DNA of 64,000 nt from Akkermansiaceae bacterium. GTDB lineage: Bacteria > Verrucomicrobiota > Verrucomicrobiia > Verrucomicrobiales > Akkermansiaceae. The stretch covers positions 1-64,000 of the forward strand of contig CAIKDP010000073.1 of NCBI GenBank assembly GCA_903826205.1. The letters run 5' to 3'. The stretch's first letter is position 1; each line of letters starts with the position of its first letter. Positions 39,570 to 48,851 of the stretch are shown here, piece after piece. The translations under genes and the position numbers were made by a program. The notes beneath the pieces were generated by a model. It was not told the origin of the DNA, ran no database searches, and saw only the letters and a list, made by a program, of their open reading frames with translations.

Positions 39570-42014
39570 TCAGGCGGAGCGCTCGTTGGCGAGGGGCTTG
39601 CGGATTTTGGGCGGGGCGGGCGGCGTGTCAGGGAGGACTTTTTCAAGGGCGGCGGCCGGGACCCAGCCGCGGGTCTTGCTGGCAAACGCGATGTAGGCCC
39701 AATCACCGCTCAGACGGATGATTTCGCACAGCGACCCCGGTGGGGCGTCGATGACTTCCGGTGAGGTGCGGGAGGCATCGCTGTGGAGCACCACCTTGTC
39801 CGCGATGATGACCGCTTGCGCGGCAAACGGCGCAAACTGGGAATCGTCCGGGTAATAGCGCCAGCCAAGCAGGCCGGTGGCGGCCAGCAGTGGGGCCACG
39901 ACGAGGGCACAGATGGCGGCAATGCGGATGGGCGCGCCACTGCGGGTGGCGGGAAATACTAACAAGGCGAGGGCGCCCAGCCAGGCACCCGACCAGACGG
40001 CGCCTTGCCAGAAGCTGAGGGGGAAGCGGGCGAGGGCGTATTGATATTCGGGGCGTTGCACGCTGAGGGCACCGCATTTGCGCTCGATGAAGCGGAGGTT
40101 TTGGCGGGACTCTTCATGGCCGGGGTCGCGGGCGAGGGCGCGGCGGTAGTAGAGGGCGGCATGGCCGGGGGAGCCCAGACGGTAACAGGCGTTGCCGATG
40201 TTATAAAGGATGGCGGGCGAGAGCTGGGCATAGTCGCCGGCCGCCAGCCAGTGTTGGATGGCTTCGTCGTATTTGGCCGCATCATAGGCGGCGAGTGCCT
40301 TATTGACGGCGTTTTCCGCCGCACTGGCGCGTGACAGACCGGACAGGGAAAGGGTGGCCAGCAGGATGCAGGCGGTGATTGCCTTGTGCAGTTGCCTGAG
40401 GATTTCCCTGCGGCGTTTGCCAAGGTTGGCTTTGGGTTGTTCCGCGACAAAGCAGAGGTTGTCGCGTTCCGTTAGAATGACCTGCAGCTCGGGACGGGGC
40501 TGTCCGCCGAGCCAGCGTTCGATGAAGGCGCCGGCATTTTTAAGGAACAGGGTGTCGTCGTCGGCTGGCGTGCGGGACAGTTCCTTGAGGGCGCACAATT
40601 CCGCCGCGCGCAGCGGGTCCTTGCGCAGGCGGGGGCGGACGTGCAGCCACAGGGCTTTGGCAATCAGGCCGAGGGCCAGCAATGCGCCGAGGGCGTGGCC
40701 CGCCCATGGCGGCAGTGCCGGATTGTTAGGCAGGAGCCATTCGGCGGGCCGCAGGATGGCCAGAATATCGGTCATGCGCTCGACGGGCACGGGCAACATT
40801 TGTGGCGGGCCGGGCGGGCCGGCGCTTGTGGCTTGGGCGGGCAGGATCTTCAACGGGATGGGCGCGGTGGTGACGCTGCGGTACTGGTTGAGCGCGGGAT
40901 CAAAGAAGGCAAGTTGGAAGGGCGGGATGGACGTTTGCAGGTCGAGCGGCTTGATCAATTGTTGGAAAATAACCGATCCGGACAGGCGCCGGCGCTCGTC
41001 GCCGCGTTGGGTGGCCGTCGCTTCGTAGACTTTCCAGCCCTTGGGATCCTGGAGGCGCGGGGCATGCAGGGTGTCGAGATTGCCGCTGCCGGTGACGATG
41101 ATGTCCACGGAGACGGGATCGCCTTCGCGCACATCCGTTTCGCTGGCGTTGGCCAGCAGGGCGAAGCTGCCGATGGCGTTATCAAAATCGGCGGGCGCGC
41201 CGGGCGGCAGCGGCGTGGTCTCAAATTCAAGTTTTGGAATGGTTAGAAAGGTTTCTTCAGTGACGCGCTGGAGGCTGCCGTCGACGATGAGCTGGGTGGA
41301 GGTGAGGCGCACTTTGGCGGGGCCGATGCCGACCCTGCCGCTGCGCGTGGGAGTGAGGGTGCTGGGATAGGCGAGGGTGACGTAGGGTTTGCCTAACACA
41401 TTGAGCTGGCCCTTCATGTCGCTGGGTTCCAAGCGCCAGCAGGCGATGCCATCGCGCTCGAATTCCGGGATGCCCCAATCTTCCACGTTGATGGCGAGTT
41501 CCCTGGGGATGAAGATCTTGATTTCCGTGGGAACCGCCTCGCCCTCATACGGGTGGTCCTTGAGGATATGGAAGCCGGCGGCGTAGCGCAGGGTGCGTCC
41601 GGCCACACGGATCTCGCTCCACTGCAACTCATCGGGATTGAAGACGCTGAACTCGATCGGCTCGGTGCGCGACTTGAGGCCGTTGGCGATGACTTCCACG
41701 GCGGGGATGGTGTGGCGGCCCACCGCGTAACTTTCGATCAGGTATTGATAGAAATACTCGATCCGCCGGCCCGGTGCCTGCCGCGGGATGGCGGAAGGCA
41801 GCGCCGCCTTGATGGAAACATTGGGAATGTTAGGGATCACCGGCATGGTGTCCGGCGGGCGTCCGGGCAGGGTGATTTCCAGATAGGCTTGTTCGCCCCG
41901 GGCGAGGTGGCGGGTGGTGAGTTGCGCCGAGAGTTGGGCGGCCGCGGGTTGGGCACCGCACAAGCCGAGCGCAAGGGTGGCGAAAATGGCAATCCGATGT
42001 TTCCAAGCTGTCAT
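39570..42014 (-). CDS. batD: BatD-BatE fusion: oxygen-tolerance protein with TPR and SH3-like domain
   Basis: An 814-residue envelope protein. The signal peptide ends near AQPAAA (about residue 26). The following large beta-rich region (RHLARGEQAYLEITLPG, VTEETFLTIPKLEFETTPLPPGAPADFDNAIGSF) is the BatD domain. One membrane helix comes near HALGALLALGLIAKALWL. A second export-like segment (ITACILLATLSLSGLSRASA) then leads into a TPR module (NALAAYDAAKYDEAIQHWL, ILYNIGNACYRLGSPGHAALYYRRAL). Two helices (LGALALLVFPA, ICALVVAPLLAATGLLG) and a C-terminal bacterial SH3 domain (ADKVVLHSDASRTS to GWVPAAALEKV) end it. BatD and BatE are normally separate. It is last in the moxR-bat operon. Confidence 0.85.
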   Translation of the reverse strand: MTAWKHRIAIFATLALGLCGAQPAAAQLSAQLTTRHLARGEQAYLEITLPGRPPDTMPVIPNIPNVSIKAALPSAIPRQAPGRRIEYFYQYLIESYAVGRHTIPAVEVIANGLKSRTEPIEFSVFNPDELQWSEIRVAGRTLRYAAGFHILKDHPYEGEAVPTEIKIFIPRELAINVEDWGIPEFERDGIACWRLEPSDMKGQLNVLGKPYVTLAYPSTLTPTRSGRVGIGPAKVRLTSTQLIVDGSLQRVTEETFLTIPKLEFETTPLPPGAPADFDNAIGSFALLANASETDVREGDPVSVDIIVTGSGNLDTLHAPRLQDPKGWKVYEATATQRGDERRRLSGSVIFQQLIKPLDLQTSIPPFQLAFFDPALNQYRSVTTAPIPLKILPAQATSAGPPGPPQMLPVPVERMTDILAILRPAEWLLPNNPALPPWAGHALGALLALGLIAKALWLHVRPRLRKDPLRAAELCALKELSRTPADDDTLFLKNAGAFIERWLGGQPRPELQVILTERDNLCFVAEQPKANLGKRRREILRQLHKAITACILLATLSLSGLSRASAAENAVNKALAAYDAAKYDEAIQHWLAAGDYAQLSPAILYNIGNACYRLGSPGHAALYYRRALARDPGHEESRQNLRFIERKCGALSVQRPEYQYALARFPLSFWQGAVWSGAWLGALALLVFPATRSGAPIRIAAICALVVAPLLAATGLLGWRYYPDDSQFAPFAAQAVIIADKVVLHSDASRTSPEVIDAPPGSLCEIIRLSGDWAYIAFASKTRGWVPAAALEKVLPDTPPAPPKIRKPLANERSA

Positions 42015-42018
42015 GATG

Positions 42019-44001
42019 TTACCAATCTTTTTCCGGGTTGTTGTATTCGATGCGTCCGGGGCGCAGCGGGCCTTTTTCCAAGTCGGCATTGTCACCGAGG
42101 ATCCGCCGGGCGTGTTCTTCCGGTGTTTCATCGGGCTTGGCGGCGTCAGGGTCGTCTGGCGGATTGTCCTCAGCCTTCGGGGCGCCTTGCTTGCCATTTT
42201 TCCCGGGATCACCGCTGGCGTCGTCACCGGACTTGTCCTTGGGTGGCTTGCCCGTGTCGCCCTGCGCGCCGGGATCCTTGGGCTTGTCTGAAGCCTTGTC
42301 CTTGTCGTCTGGCTTGGGCTCCCCGGTGCCGTCGGATTCCCCGGGGTTTCCCGGCTGCGGGCTGGGTTGGGGTTCCGGGATCGCCTGTTGGGTTTGCTCG
42401 CGCTCCTTGTCTAACAATTCCCTGAGCCGCCGCAGATAGGTGAGGGTGGTCTCGTGGTTGTGGCGGATATCCTGTTGGGTTGGATCATTGGCGAGGGCGG
42501 ATTCATAGTGCGTGGCGGCATCCGCCCAGTTGATGATAAGGGATTCGAGTGCGGCGAGGCCTTGGGTGTCGCCATCGCTTGGGGCATCGGCCTTGAGCAC
42601 TTGGGCGAGGCGGGTTTGGACCAGGGTGTCGAAGCGGGCGAGGTCCGGGATGGGCTTGGGAGCGGTGGGGTAGACTTCCGCGGTGAGGGTGAGCCAGCCG
42701 AGTTGGAACAGGCTGTTGGCAAGGCCGAAGTGGGCGCTGGCAATGACGGCGGGGTCGTGCGAGAGGAGAGCGCCGCTGAATGCCTGACGTGCGCCGGGGA
42801 AGTCCTGTGCGCGGTAAGCGGCAGTGCCTTCGCCGAGTCGGTAGCGGGCGGCACGCTCGGGGGATTTGGTATCACCGGCGAGTTGGCGAAACGCCTCCCT
42901 GGCGGGTGCGTAGCGGCCTGCGGCGAGGTCCTTGGCGGCGGCGGAATCGTCCGCACAGGCATCGGTGGGCAGGGCGCTCAGGGAGATGGCCAGCACGGTC
43001 ATGGCCTTGATGCCGCGCCAGCGCGTGCCGGCGACGACCGCGACGAGGAGAAAGAGAATGGCCGGCAGGACCAGCCACTGGTAAAACTCAATGGCGAGAC
43101 GACGTTCGCGGCCCTGCATCTCGAAGGCATCCAAGTCCCGGGCGGCGAGTTTGACCATGGCGGGAATATCCGTGCCACTGCCGGCCAGCGCGTAGCGGCC
43201 GTTGGTGTCGGTGGCGAGTTTGCGCAGGATTTCGGGTTGCAGGCTGCTGAGGACCACCTTGCCCTTGCGATCCACCATGTTGCTGTTAGGGAAATCCGGG
43301 TTGGGCACATAGGCCCCGTCTTCGGTGCCGACGCCGATGGCGAAGATATAGACGCCGGATTTTTTGGCTTCGTCGATCACGGCGTTGAGGTTGCCATCGT
43401 GTTTTTCGCCGTCGCTCAGGAGGATGAGGGCGTTGTTTTTCTGGCCGGTTTCCTTGAGGGTGCCGATGGCCAGCCGGATGGCGGCGCTCAGATTGGAGCC
43501 GCCAAGGGGAACCCATGTCTCATCGATTTGTTCGATGGTTTCGCGGACCGCCGCGTGGTCGATGGTCAAGGGCGCAAACACATTCGGACTGCCGGCAAAT
43601 CCGATGAGGCCGATGCGTTCGTTAGGCAGGGCTTCCATCAATTCGTAGATGACAACTTTGGCTTGGGCCAGACGGTCGGGTTTGACGTCCTTGACGCGCA
43701 TGCTGCGGGATAGATCGAGGGCGATGAGGACGTTGCGGCCGATGGACTTTTCGGTTTTTGTGTCGACTCCGCCCTGGGGGCTGGCCATCGCCACAATGAG
43801 GGTGGCACACGCGGCGAACAAAAAGCCGAGCGCAAACCAACGCGGCAGGGCACTGGCGCGGCGCAGCAACATGTCGCGCAGACGCGCCGCGACAAACTCG
43901 CCCCATTGCTTGTGCCGCAGCCGCCCCACGAGCAGCGCGCCCGCTCCCAGCAAGGGCAGCAGGGCCAGCAGCATGAGCCAGGCGGGTTGGGCAAGATGCA
44001 T
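42019..44001 (-). CDS. batB: BatB-BatC fusion: VWA membrane protein with TPR and acidic tail
   Basis: A 660-residue protein. The N-terminal helices (LMLLALLPLLGAGALL, WFALGFLFAACATLIVAMA) anchor a von Willebrand A domain with the MIDAS motif DLSRSM, then GGSNLSAAIRLA and LILLSDGEKHDG. After another helix pair (WLVLPAILFLLVAVVAG, AMTVLAISLSALPTDA) comes a TPR-like BatC region (AAAKDLAAGRYAPAREAFRQLA, ALLSHDPAVIASAHFGLANSLF). The tail is rich in Pro/Asp/Lys/Gly (about residues 555-640). VWA proteins of this cluster bind metal and partner with the MoxR ATPase. The start at 44001 is the ATG before HLAQPAWLMLL; the upstream frame runs into batA. Confidence 0.87.
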   Translation of the reverse strand: MHLAQPAWLMLLALLPLLGAGALLVGRLRHKQWGEFVAARLRDMLLRRASALPRWFALGFLFAACATLIVAMASPQGGVDTKTEKSIGRNVLIALDLSRSMRVKDVKPDRLAQAKVVIYELMEALPNERIGLIGFAGSPNVFAPLTIDHAAVRETIEQIDETWVPLGGSNLSAAIRLAIGTLKETGQKNNALILLSDGEKHDGNLNAVIDEAKKSGVYIFAIGVGTEDGAYVPNPDFPNSNMVDRKGKVVLSSLQPEILRKLATDTNGRYALAGSGTDIPAMVKLAARDLDAFEMQGRERRLAIEFYQWLVLPAILFLLVAVVAGTRWRGIKAMTVLAISLSALPTDACADDSAAAKDLAAGRYAPAREAFRQLAGDTKSPERAARYRLGEGTAAYRAQDFPGARQAFSGALLSHDPAVIASAHFGLANSLFQLGWLTLTAEVYPTAPKPIPDLARFDTLVQTRLAQVLKADAPSDGDTQGLAALESLIINWADAATHYESALANDPTQQDIRHNHETTLTYLRRLRELLDKEREQTQQAIPEPQPSPQPGNPGESDGTGEPKPDDKDKASDKPKDPGAQGDTGKPPKDKSGDDASGDPGKNGKQGAPKAEDNPPDDPDAAKPDETPEEHARRILGDNADLEKGPLRPGRIEYNNPEKDW

Positions 44002-44006
44002 GAACG

Positions 44007-45023
44007 TCAGGGTGAGGGGGCGGGATTCAAGGCCATGATGCCTGCGGCGGCCAGCGCGGCCAAAATGGCCGCTCCAACAAACCATGGAAACAGCTCGTTG
44101 TCATCCATGACGGCATGACTTTGGGTGTCGCTTTTTTCCAGCCGGTCAATGGTGTGGAATGTGGATTCCAAGGCTTCGAGTTGTTGCGCCCAAAAATGTT
44201 CGGCACCGGTGAGGCGGGCGATTTCGCGCAGGGTGGGCAAATCGAACTCCTGGCGGGGAAACGCCTGGATGCTGCCGGGAACGCGACCTTCCTCGGTGCC
44301 GATGGCGACGGTGTAGATTCGGATGCCGAGGGTCTTGGCATGGGCGGCGGCTTCAAGGGGGGAGATTTTTCCGGAGTTGCTGGCCCCATCGGTGATGAGG
44401 ACGATGATCTTGCTCTTGGATTTACGGGAGTCCAAACGCAGCGCGGCGGCAGAGAGGGCCGAGCCGATGGCGGTGCCGGATTCCTTGACAGTGCCGAGGT
44501 TGCGACGGTCATTGAGGCGCAGTTCCTTGAGACTGTTGCGCAGCCATTGGTGGTCCAGCGTGATGGGACTGGCCGAGACCGGCCGGCCCGCAAAGGCGAC
44601 CAACCCGATGCGATCATCGGGCCGGCGGCTGATGAAATCATCGACCACCTGCTTGGCCGCGTCAATCCGGCTGATGGTCCCGCCCTTGAAGTTGAAGTCG
44701 TCAATCGCCATCGAGAGCGAGGTGTCGAAGGCGATCATGATATCAATGCCGCTGGCGTTGCGGCTTTGGTATTGATTGCGCCATACCGGGCGGGCCATGG
44801 CGAGGATGGCCGTGACCAGTGCCAGATAGGCGAGCGGCAGCCCGAAATTCCACGCACTCTGGCGCACCTGGCGGCCGAGACTGACCAGCACCGAGAGATT
44901 GGGGAAAACCACGGCGGCGGCGGCCCCGCGGCCACGGCGCAACACAATGAGCATGAGCGCCGGTAGCAGCAGCAGCAGCCAGCCGGGTTGGGCAAATCGG
45001 AAATGGACGAGGAAGGCTTGCAT
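44007..45023 (-). CDS. batA: BatA-type VWA membrane protein
   Basis: A 338-residue protein with N-terminal helices (WLLLLLPALMLIVL, LPLAYLALVTAILAMA) and a VWA domain with MIDAS DTSLSM, then GTAIGSALSAAAL and VLITDGASNSG. A C-terminal helix (FVGAAILAALAAAGIMAL) ends it. This is the usual BatA layout. It ends 5 nt before the batB start on the minus strand and starts 1 nt after the upstream gene's stop, showing a tightly packed operon. Confidence 0.9.
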   Translation of the reverse strand: MQAFLVHFRFAQPGWLLLLLPALMLIVLRRGRGAAAAVVFPNLSVLVSLGRQVRQSAWNFGLPLAYLALVTAILAMARPVWRNQYQSRNASGIDIMIAFDTSLSMAIDDFNFKGGTISRIDAAKQVVDDFISRRPDDRIGLVAFAGRPVSASPITLDHQWLRNSLKELRLNDRRNLGTVKESGTAIGSALSAAALRLDSRKSKSKIIVLITDGASNSGKISPLEAAAHAKTLGIRIYTVAIGTEEGRVPGSIQAFPRQEFDLPTLREIARLTGAEHFWAQQLEALESTFHTIDRLEKSDTQSHAVMDDNELFPWFVGAAILAALAAAGIMALNPAPSP

Positions 45024-45024
45024 T

Positions 45025-45534
45025 TCAATCGTGGAAGCCGTGATGCAGTTTATCTAACAATCCGCGCGCGGTGCTGACGACCGCGGTGGCTGCCATGTCC
45101 GGGTCTTGCGGGGCATACTTGAGCGCGGCGAGTTGCGCGAAGCCGGTGGCGCAGGCGGCGCGCGCGGATTCGCTCAGGGCCTTGAGCGCGTCCTGTCTGG
45201 AGATGAATTCCTCATGGGTCTCAAACAGCGCCGGGTCATGGGCGGCGAGCGCGAGATACTGGCGCAGAATCAGCGACGCTTGCACGGCGGCCTCACGGGC
45301 CTGCACCGCCGTGATTTTCTCCAGCGCGCAGGTGGCTTCTTGGTAGGCGAGAAGGCGCACATCACGCGGGTGGCCGGGGGTGCGCCGCCGCCGCCGCCAG
45401 ACGAGCCATGCGCTGACCAGCACAAGAGTTAGAAACGCCGCCGCGAACCATCCTGCCACGGAATATTCATGCGGCAGCAGTGGCTCCGGGCTTGCCGGTT
45501 CCTTGAGTTCATAGGTGGCGTGGGCTTCTCCCAT
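45025..45534 (-). CDS. DUF4381-like single-pass membrane protein
   Basis: A 169-residue protein in the position usually held by a DUF4381 protein in moxR/bat operons. It has one membrane helix (VAGWFAAAFLTLVLVSAWLVWRR, about residues 27-49) and an RRRRR stop-transfer patch. A helical cytoplasmic domain follows (AYQEATCALEKITAV, ASLILRQYLALAAHDPALFETHEEFIS). The ATG at 45534 is the first in frame. The DUF4381 assignment rests on size, topology, the R-x-Y-L-A-x-x-x-D-P pattern and position; I cannot confirm it without a search. Confidence 0.7.
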   Translation of the reverse strand: MGEAHATYELKEPASPEPLLPHEYSVAGWFAAAFLTLVLVSAWLVWRRRRRTPGHPRDVRLLAYQEATCALEKITAVQAREAAVQASLILRQYLALAAHDPALFETHEEFISRQDALKALSESARAACATGFAQLAALKYAPQDPDMAATAVVSTARGLLDKLHHGFHD

Positions 45535-45570
45535 GTGTGGCTCAGAAATTGACCCGCTGGCTGGATGTTC

Positions 45571-46464
45571 TCATCTCGGTTTGTGGTGACCGTGGCGTTT
45601 GAGGAGTTGATGCAGGGCTGGCAGCGGATCGCGGGTGGTGCTGAGCCTGGCGGAATCGATGGCATGCTTCTTCAGGATCATGGCCACGCCCTCGCGGTGC
45701 CGCTGCGTGAGTTTTTCATAGCCCATGCGCAGGTTGGCATTGGACGTGTGGACGCAGGTTTCATAGCCGGTTTCCGGGTCCACCATGATGACCTTGCCGG
45801 CGTTGGGCAGCCGGCTTTCAAGGGGATCGGCCACGTCCAGCGCGATGGTTTCATGCTTGCGGGCAAGTTTGCCCAGGGGGCGGTCGAGCGGGTCGGAGTG
45901 GAAATCTGATAGCAGGAAAACCAATGCGCGGCGGCGCAGCGTGCGGACCAGAAAATCGCAGGCGTCCTTGATGGAAGTGCCAGGCCGTGTCGGGTTGGCG
46001 GTTAGAATCTCGCGCACCAAGCGCAGCAGATGGCGCGATCCCTTGGCGGGTGGCACATACAGCAGCGGGACATCGGCAAACGCGAGGAGTCCGACCTTGT
46101 CGCCGTTTTGCAGGGCGCTGAAACCGAGGATGGCCGCGGCTTCCGCCGCCACTTCGCGCTTGCTGAGGCTGTGGCTGCCATAGTCGGTGGAGCCTGAGAC
46201 ATCCACGGCGAGGATGACCGAGAGTTCGCGCTCCTCGCGGAACACCCTGACAAAAGCCTGGTTCATGCGGGCGGTGACATTCCAATCGATGAAGCGGACT
46301 TCATCGCCGTGCTGGTATTCCCGGAAGTCCTCGAAGTCGAGCCCCTGGCCGCGAAACGACGCGCGGTATTCACCGGAAAACGATTCGCGCACCAAGCGCC
46401 GGGCCCTGAGTTCGAGCTTGCGCACGCGGGCCATCATTTCCTCGATTTGTTCTTCAGTGAGCAT
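45571..46464 (-). CDS. DUF58 (VWA-fold) protein of the MoxR cluster
   Basis: A 297-residue DUF58 protein. YRASFRGQGLDFEDFREYQHGDEVRFIDWNVTARMNQAFVRVFREERE is the diagnostic stretch. A VWA-like domain follows with DVSGSTDYGS and LVFLLSDFHSDPLD. Such proteins are thought to be partners of MoxR ATPases. The ATG at 46464 starts the family N-terminus MLTEEQIEEMMARVRKLEL; the longer frame crosses a repeat-filled gap. It is the second gene of the operon. Confidence 0.9.
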   Translation of the reverse strand: MLTEEQIEEMMARVRKLELRARRLVRESFSGEYRASFRGQGLDFEDFREYQHGDEVRFIDWNVTARMNQAFVRVFREERELSVILAVDVSGSTDYGSHSLSKREVAAEAAAILGFSALQNGDKVGLLAFADVPLLYVPPAKGSRHLLRLVREILTANPTRPGTSIKDACDFLVRTLRRRALVFLLSDFHSDPLDRPLGKLARKHETIALDVADPLESRLPNAGKVIMVDPETGYETCVHTSNANLRMGYEKLTQRHREGVAMILKKHAIDSARLSTTRDPLPALHQLLKRHGHHKPR

Positions 46465-46471
46465 GGGGGAA

Positions 46472-46505
46472 GGAATTTGAGATTTCAAATTTGAAATTTC
46501 AAATG
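46472..46505. repeat. AAATTTGAAATTT-type repeat between moxR and the DUF58 gene
   Basis: TTTGAGATTTCAAATTTGAAATTTCAAA is the reverse-orientation version of the repeat at 38897, here on the minus-strand operon. It starts 2 nt after the moxR stop and is followed by CCTTCCCCC just before the DUF58 ATG. Confidence 0.85.
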
Positions 46506-46507
46506 GC

Positions 46508-47515
46508 TCACGGCACGGAGATTTTGCTGAGGATGCGGCTGATGATGGCATCCGTGGTGATTTCCTCGGCCTCCGCTTCGTAGGTGAGGAGGATGCGGTG
46601 GCGCAGCACGTCATGGGCCATGTCCTTGACATCCTGTGGGGTGACAAAGGCGCGGCCCTGCATGAAGGCCCGGGCGCGGGCGGTGAGCGCGAGGTTGATG
46701 GTGCCTCGCGGTGAGGCCCCGGCGCGGATCAGGTTTTTCATCGGGATATCCACTTTGGCAGGGAAGCGGGTGGTGTGGATGAGTTGCACGATGTATTGGC
46801 GCACCGCGGGGTCGATGTAGATCTGGTTGACCAGCTCACGCGAGGCGGCCACCTGCTCGGGGGTGGCGACGTGTTGTGTCTGATAGGGCGGGGCCGAAGT
46901 CGCCATGCGGTCGAGGATCGTCAGTTCTTCATCCTTGCTGGGATAGCCGACGCTGACTTTGAGCAGGAAGCGGTCGAGTTGGGCTTCGGGGAGTTGATAG
47001 GTGCCTTCCTGATCGATCGGGTTCTGGGTGGCGAGCACGAGGAACGGTTGGGGCAGGGGATAGGAGCGGTCCCCGAGGGTCACCTGGCGCTCCTGCATCG
47101 CCTCCAGCAATGCGGATTGGACTTTGGCCGGCGCGCGATTGATTTCATCGGCAAGGATCAGATTGTTGAAAATCGGGCCGAGTTTGGGTTCGAAGCGGGT
47201 CCCCTGGGGATGATAGACCATGGTGCCCACCAAGTCGGCCGGCAGCAAATCCGGGGTGAATTGGAAGCGCGCGAAGGTGGCATGAATCGACCCGGAAAGG
47301 GCTTTGACGGCGAGCGTCTTGGCCAGACCCGGCATGCCTTCCAGCAGGATGTGGCCGTTGCAGAGCAGACCGATGAGCAAGCGGTCCACCAACTCGGCCT
47401 GCCCCACCAGGACCTGGGCCATTTCGTTTTTCACGTCCTGAATCCAACCGCTGGTGGCGGCGATGTGTTGTTGCAAGGTTTCGGTTGTCATCGGGTTGCT
47501 GGCAGAGCTTGACAT
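46508..47515 (-). CDS. MoxR-family AAA ATPase
   Basis: A 335-residue MoxR ATPase that remodels VWA-domain partners. Walker A is LLEGMPGLAKTLAVKAL, and the pore/insert region is RFQFTPDLLPADLVGT. Walker B is LILADEINRAPAKVQSALLEAMQERQVT, and sensor 1 is LVLATQNPIDQEGTYQLPEAQLDRFLLK. The start could be the ATG at 47515 or the ATG at 47491 (8 codons shorter); I use the longer. It heads the operon with DUF58, DUF4381-like, batA, batB and batD, with gaps of 1-43 nt. Bactofilin lies 135 nt upstream on the same strand. Confidence 0.93.
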   Translation of the reverse strand: MSSSASNPMTTETLQQHIAATSGWIQDVKNEMAQVLVGQAELVDRLLIGLLCNGHILLEGMPGLAKTLAVKALSGSIHATFARFQFTPDLLPADLVGTMVYHPQGTRFEPKLGPIFNNLILADEINRAPAKVQSALLEAMQERQVTLGDRSYPLPQPFLVLATQNPIDQEGTYQLPEAQLDRFLLKVSVGYPSKDEELTILDRMATSAPPYQTQHVATPEQVAASRELVNQIYIDPAVRQYIVQLIHTTRFPAKVDIPMKNLIRAGASPRGTINLALTARARAFMQGRAFVTPQDVKDMAHDVLRHRILLTYEAEAEEITTDAIISRILSKISVP

Positions 47516-47650
47516 GAGAATGGCGCAGTGCAAACGCCAAAGCGCATGATAACCACGAGAAATCCGCGGTTTCCCCCGTTGGCACAAGGGCGCACGCGTG
47601 CCATGTCGGGAACGGGCAAACCTTGCAAGCCGCTGGCAGGAGGGGCCGGA

Positions 47651-47971
47651 TCAGCCGCCGATGTCGGTGCGACCGGAGAGCTGGGCTCCTTCCTCCATCG
47701 AAAACACCTTGGATTTGATGTCGCCGTTGACGCGGGATTTATCCCGCAGTTCACAACGCTGGGAGGTGATTTTACCTTCGACTTTGCCGTAAACCTTCAC
47801 TTCGCCGGCCGTGATGTCGCCCGCAATCGCGGCGTTTTCGCCGATGGTCACACGACCTTTGTCAGACATGATTTCACCGGTGATCTTGCCATCGATGATC
47901 ATGTCATTGGTGAAGCGGATGGAACCGGTGATTTCGATTCCGTTGGAGAGGACGTTGGTCGGGTTGGCCAT
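47651..47971 (-). CDS. Bactofilin
   Basis: A 106-residue bactofilin, a cytoskeletal protein forming filaments of stacked beta-helix units at the membrane. The beta-helix core has the repeated turns GKITGEIMSDKGRVTIGENAAIAGDITAGEVKVYGKVEGKI. The N-terminus (ANPTNVLSNGIEITGSI) is short and without a membrane helix. The C-terminus ends soon after the core. In other bacteria bactofilins influence cell shape and stalk or polar structures. It is divergent from the FHA gene with 119 nt between them. Confidence 0.93.
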   Translation of the reverse strand: MANPTNVLSNGIEITGSIRFTNDMIIDGKITGEIMSDKGRVTIGENAAIAGDITAGEVKVYGKVEGKITSQRCELRDKSRVNGDIKSKVFSMEEGAQLSGRTDIGG

Positions 47972-48090
47972 GACGGGGGAAATTGAGCAGAACGACCGCA
48001 GGCTGGCAATGCAAAAGAGATTTTACCCGAATTTGCGTGATTTTATTTGCCACCGCGCTACAACTCGCCACAGATCATCAGCTTACGACC

Positions 48091-48816
48091 ATGCCACGCG
48101 TCACCATCACCGCACCCAGCAAGACTCCGCAACCTTATCGGTTCCAGCTCGATCGCCAGGTGGTGCTGATCGGCCGCGGCAGCGAGAATGACATTGCGGT
48201 GGATTGCAGCTCCATGTCCGTGCGGCATGCCGAGATGTTGCGCGTCGAGGGCGGCTACAAGTTGCGCGACCATGGATCGACCAATGGCATCAAGCTGGAT
48301 GGCAAACGCTGCGAGGAGGTGGTCCTGCGCGATGGCCTCAGCGTGAAGCTGGGCGATGTGCTGTTTGATTTCCAATTGAGCGAGGAGGAACGCGAGGCGC
48401 TGGCCCGCGAAAAAGTGTTGGACGAGGCGCCCGTCTTCAAGGAGGAGCCAAAGCCGGTGACCGACGTAGAGTCATCCGAGTCGTCGGAGGAGCCGAAGAA
48501 GAAGACCGCCGGTTCGGCCTCGGGCGGGGGGCGTGGGTTCATGATCTTTGTGGGGCTGTTGCTGTTTGCCTTGCTGGCCTTTATCTGCGGCCTGTCCCTC
48601 CGTCATTATATGCAAACCGGGGGCTCCTTGTTAGGCGCCATTCAGTCCAAGACCAAAACCCTCAAAGCCAACCGGGAGGCCCAAGGCGCACCCGCTCCGC
48701 TGGCTCCCGCACCGGATGCCTCAGTGCCGGTGAATCCCGCCCCCGCAGTACCCGTCGAGCCCGCCCCCGCGGCACCCGTCGAGCCCGCGGCGAATGCGAA
48801 TTCCCCAACTTCGTGA
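48091..48816 (+). CDS. FHA-domain membrane protein
   Basis: A 241-residue protein with an N-terminal FHA phosphothreonine-binding domain (about residues 10-90). RQVVLIGRGSENDIAV, the SVRHAEM motif and DHGSTNGIKLDG carry the conserved Arg, Ser, His and Asn. A negatively charged linker (VESSESSEEPKKKT) and one membrane helix follow (GFMIFVGLLLFALLAFICGL, about 151-170). A Pro/Ala repeat tail (APAPLAPAPDASVPVNPAPAVPVEPAPAAPVEP) ends it. The FHA is therefore cytoplasmic and the tail outside. The ATG at 48091 gives the FHA start; an earlier in-frame ATG at 47983 adds a non-family stretch. mutS follows after 35 nt. Confidence 0.87.
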   Translation: MPRVTITAPSKTPQPYRFQLDRQVVLIGRGSENDIAVDCSSMSVRHAEMLRVEGGYKLRDHGSTNGIKLDGKRCEEVVLRDGLSVKLGDVLFDFQLSEEEREALAREKVLDEAPVFKEEPKPVTDVESSESSEEPKKKTAGSASGGGRGFMIFVGLLLFALLAFICGLSLRHYMQTGGSLLGAIQSKTKTLKANREAQGAPAPLAPAPDASVPVNPAPAVPVEPAPAAPVEPAANANSPTS

Positions 48817-48851
48817 TTTCCATCAGCGGGTAAATCCGCCATGCTGCGGCC

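Noticed and set aside
42454-43713. Long open frame (419 codons) on the plus strand opposite batB
   Set aside because: It is a GC-rich shadow of the VWA/TPR gene; the opposite strand encodes all recognisable motifs, and the peptide is Gly/Ala/Asp low-complexity without family features.
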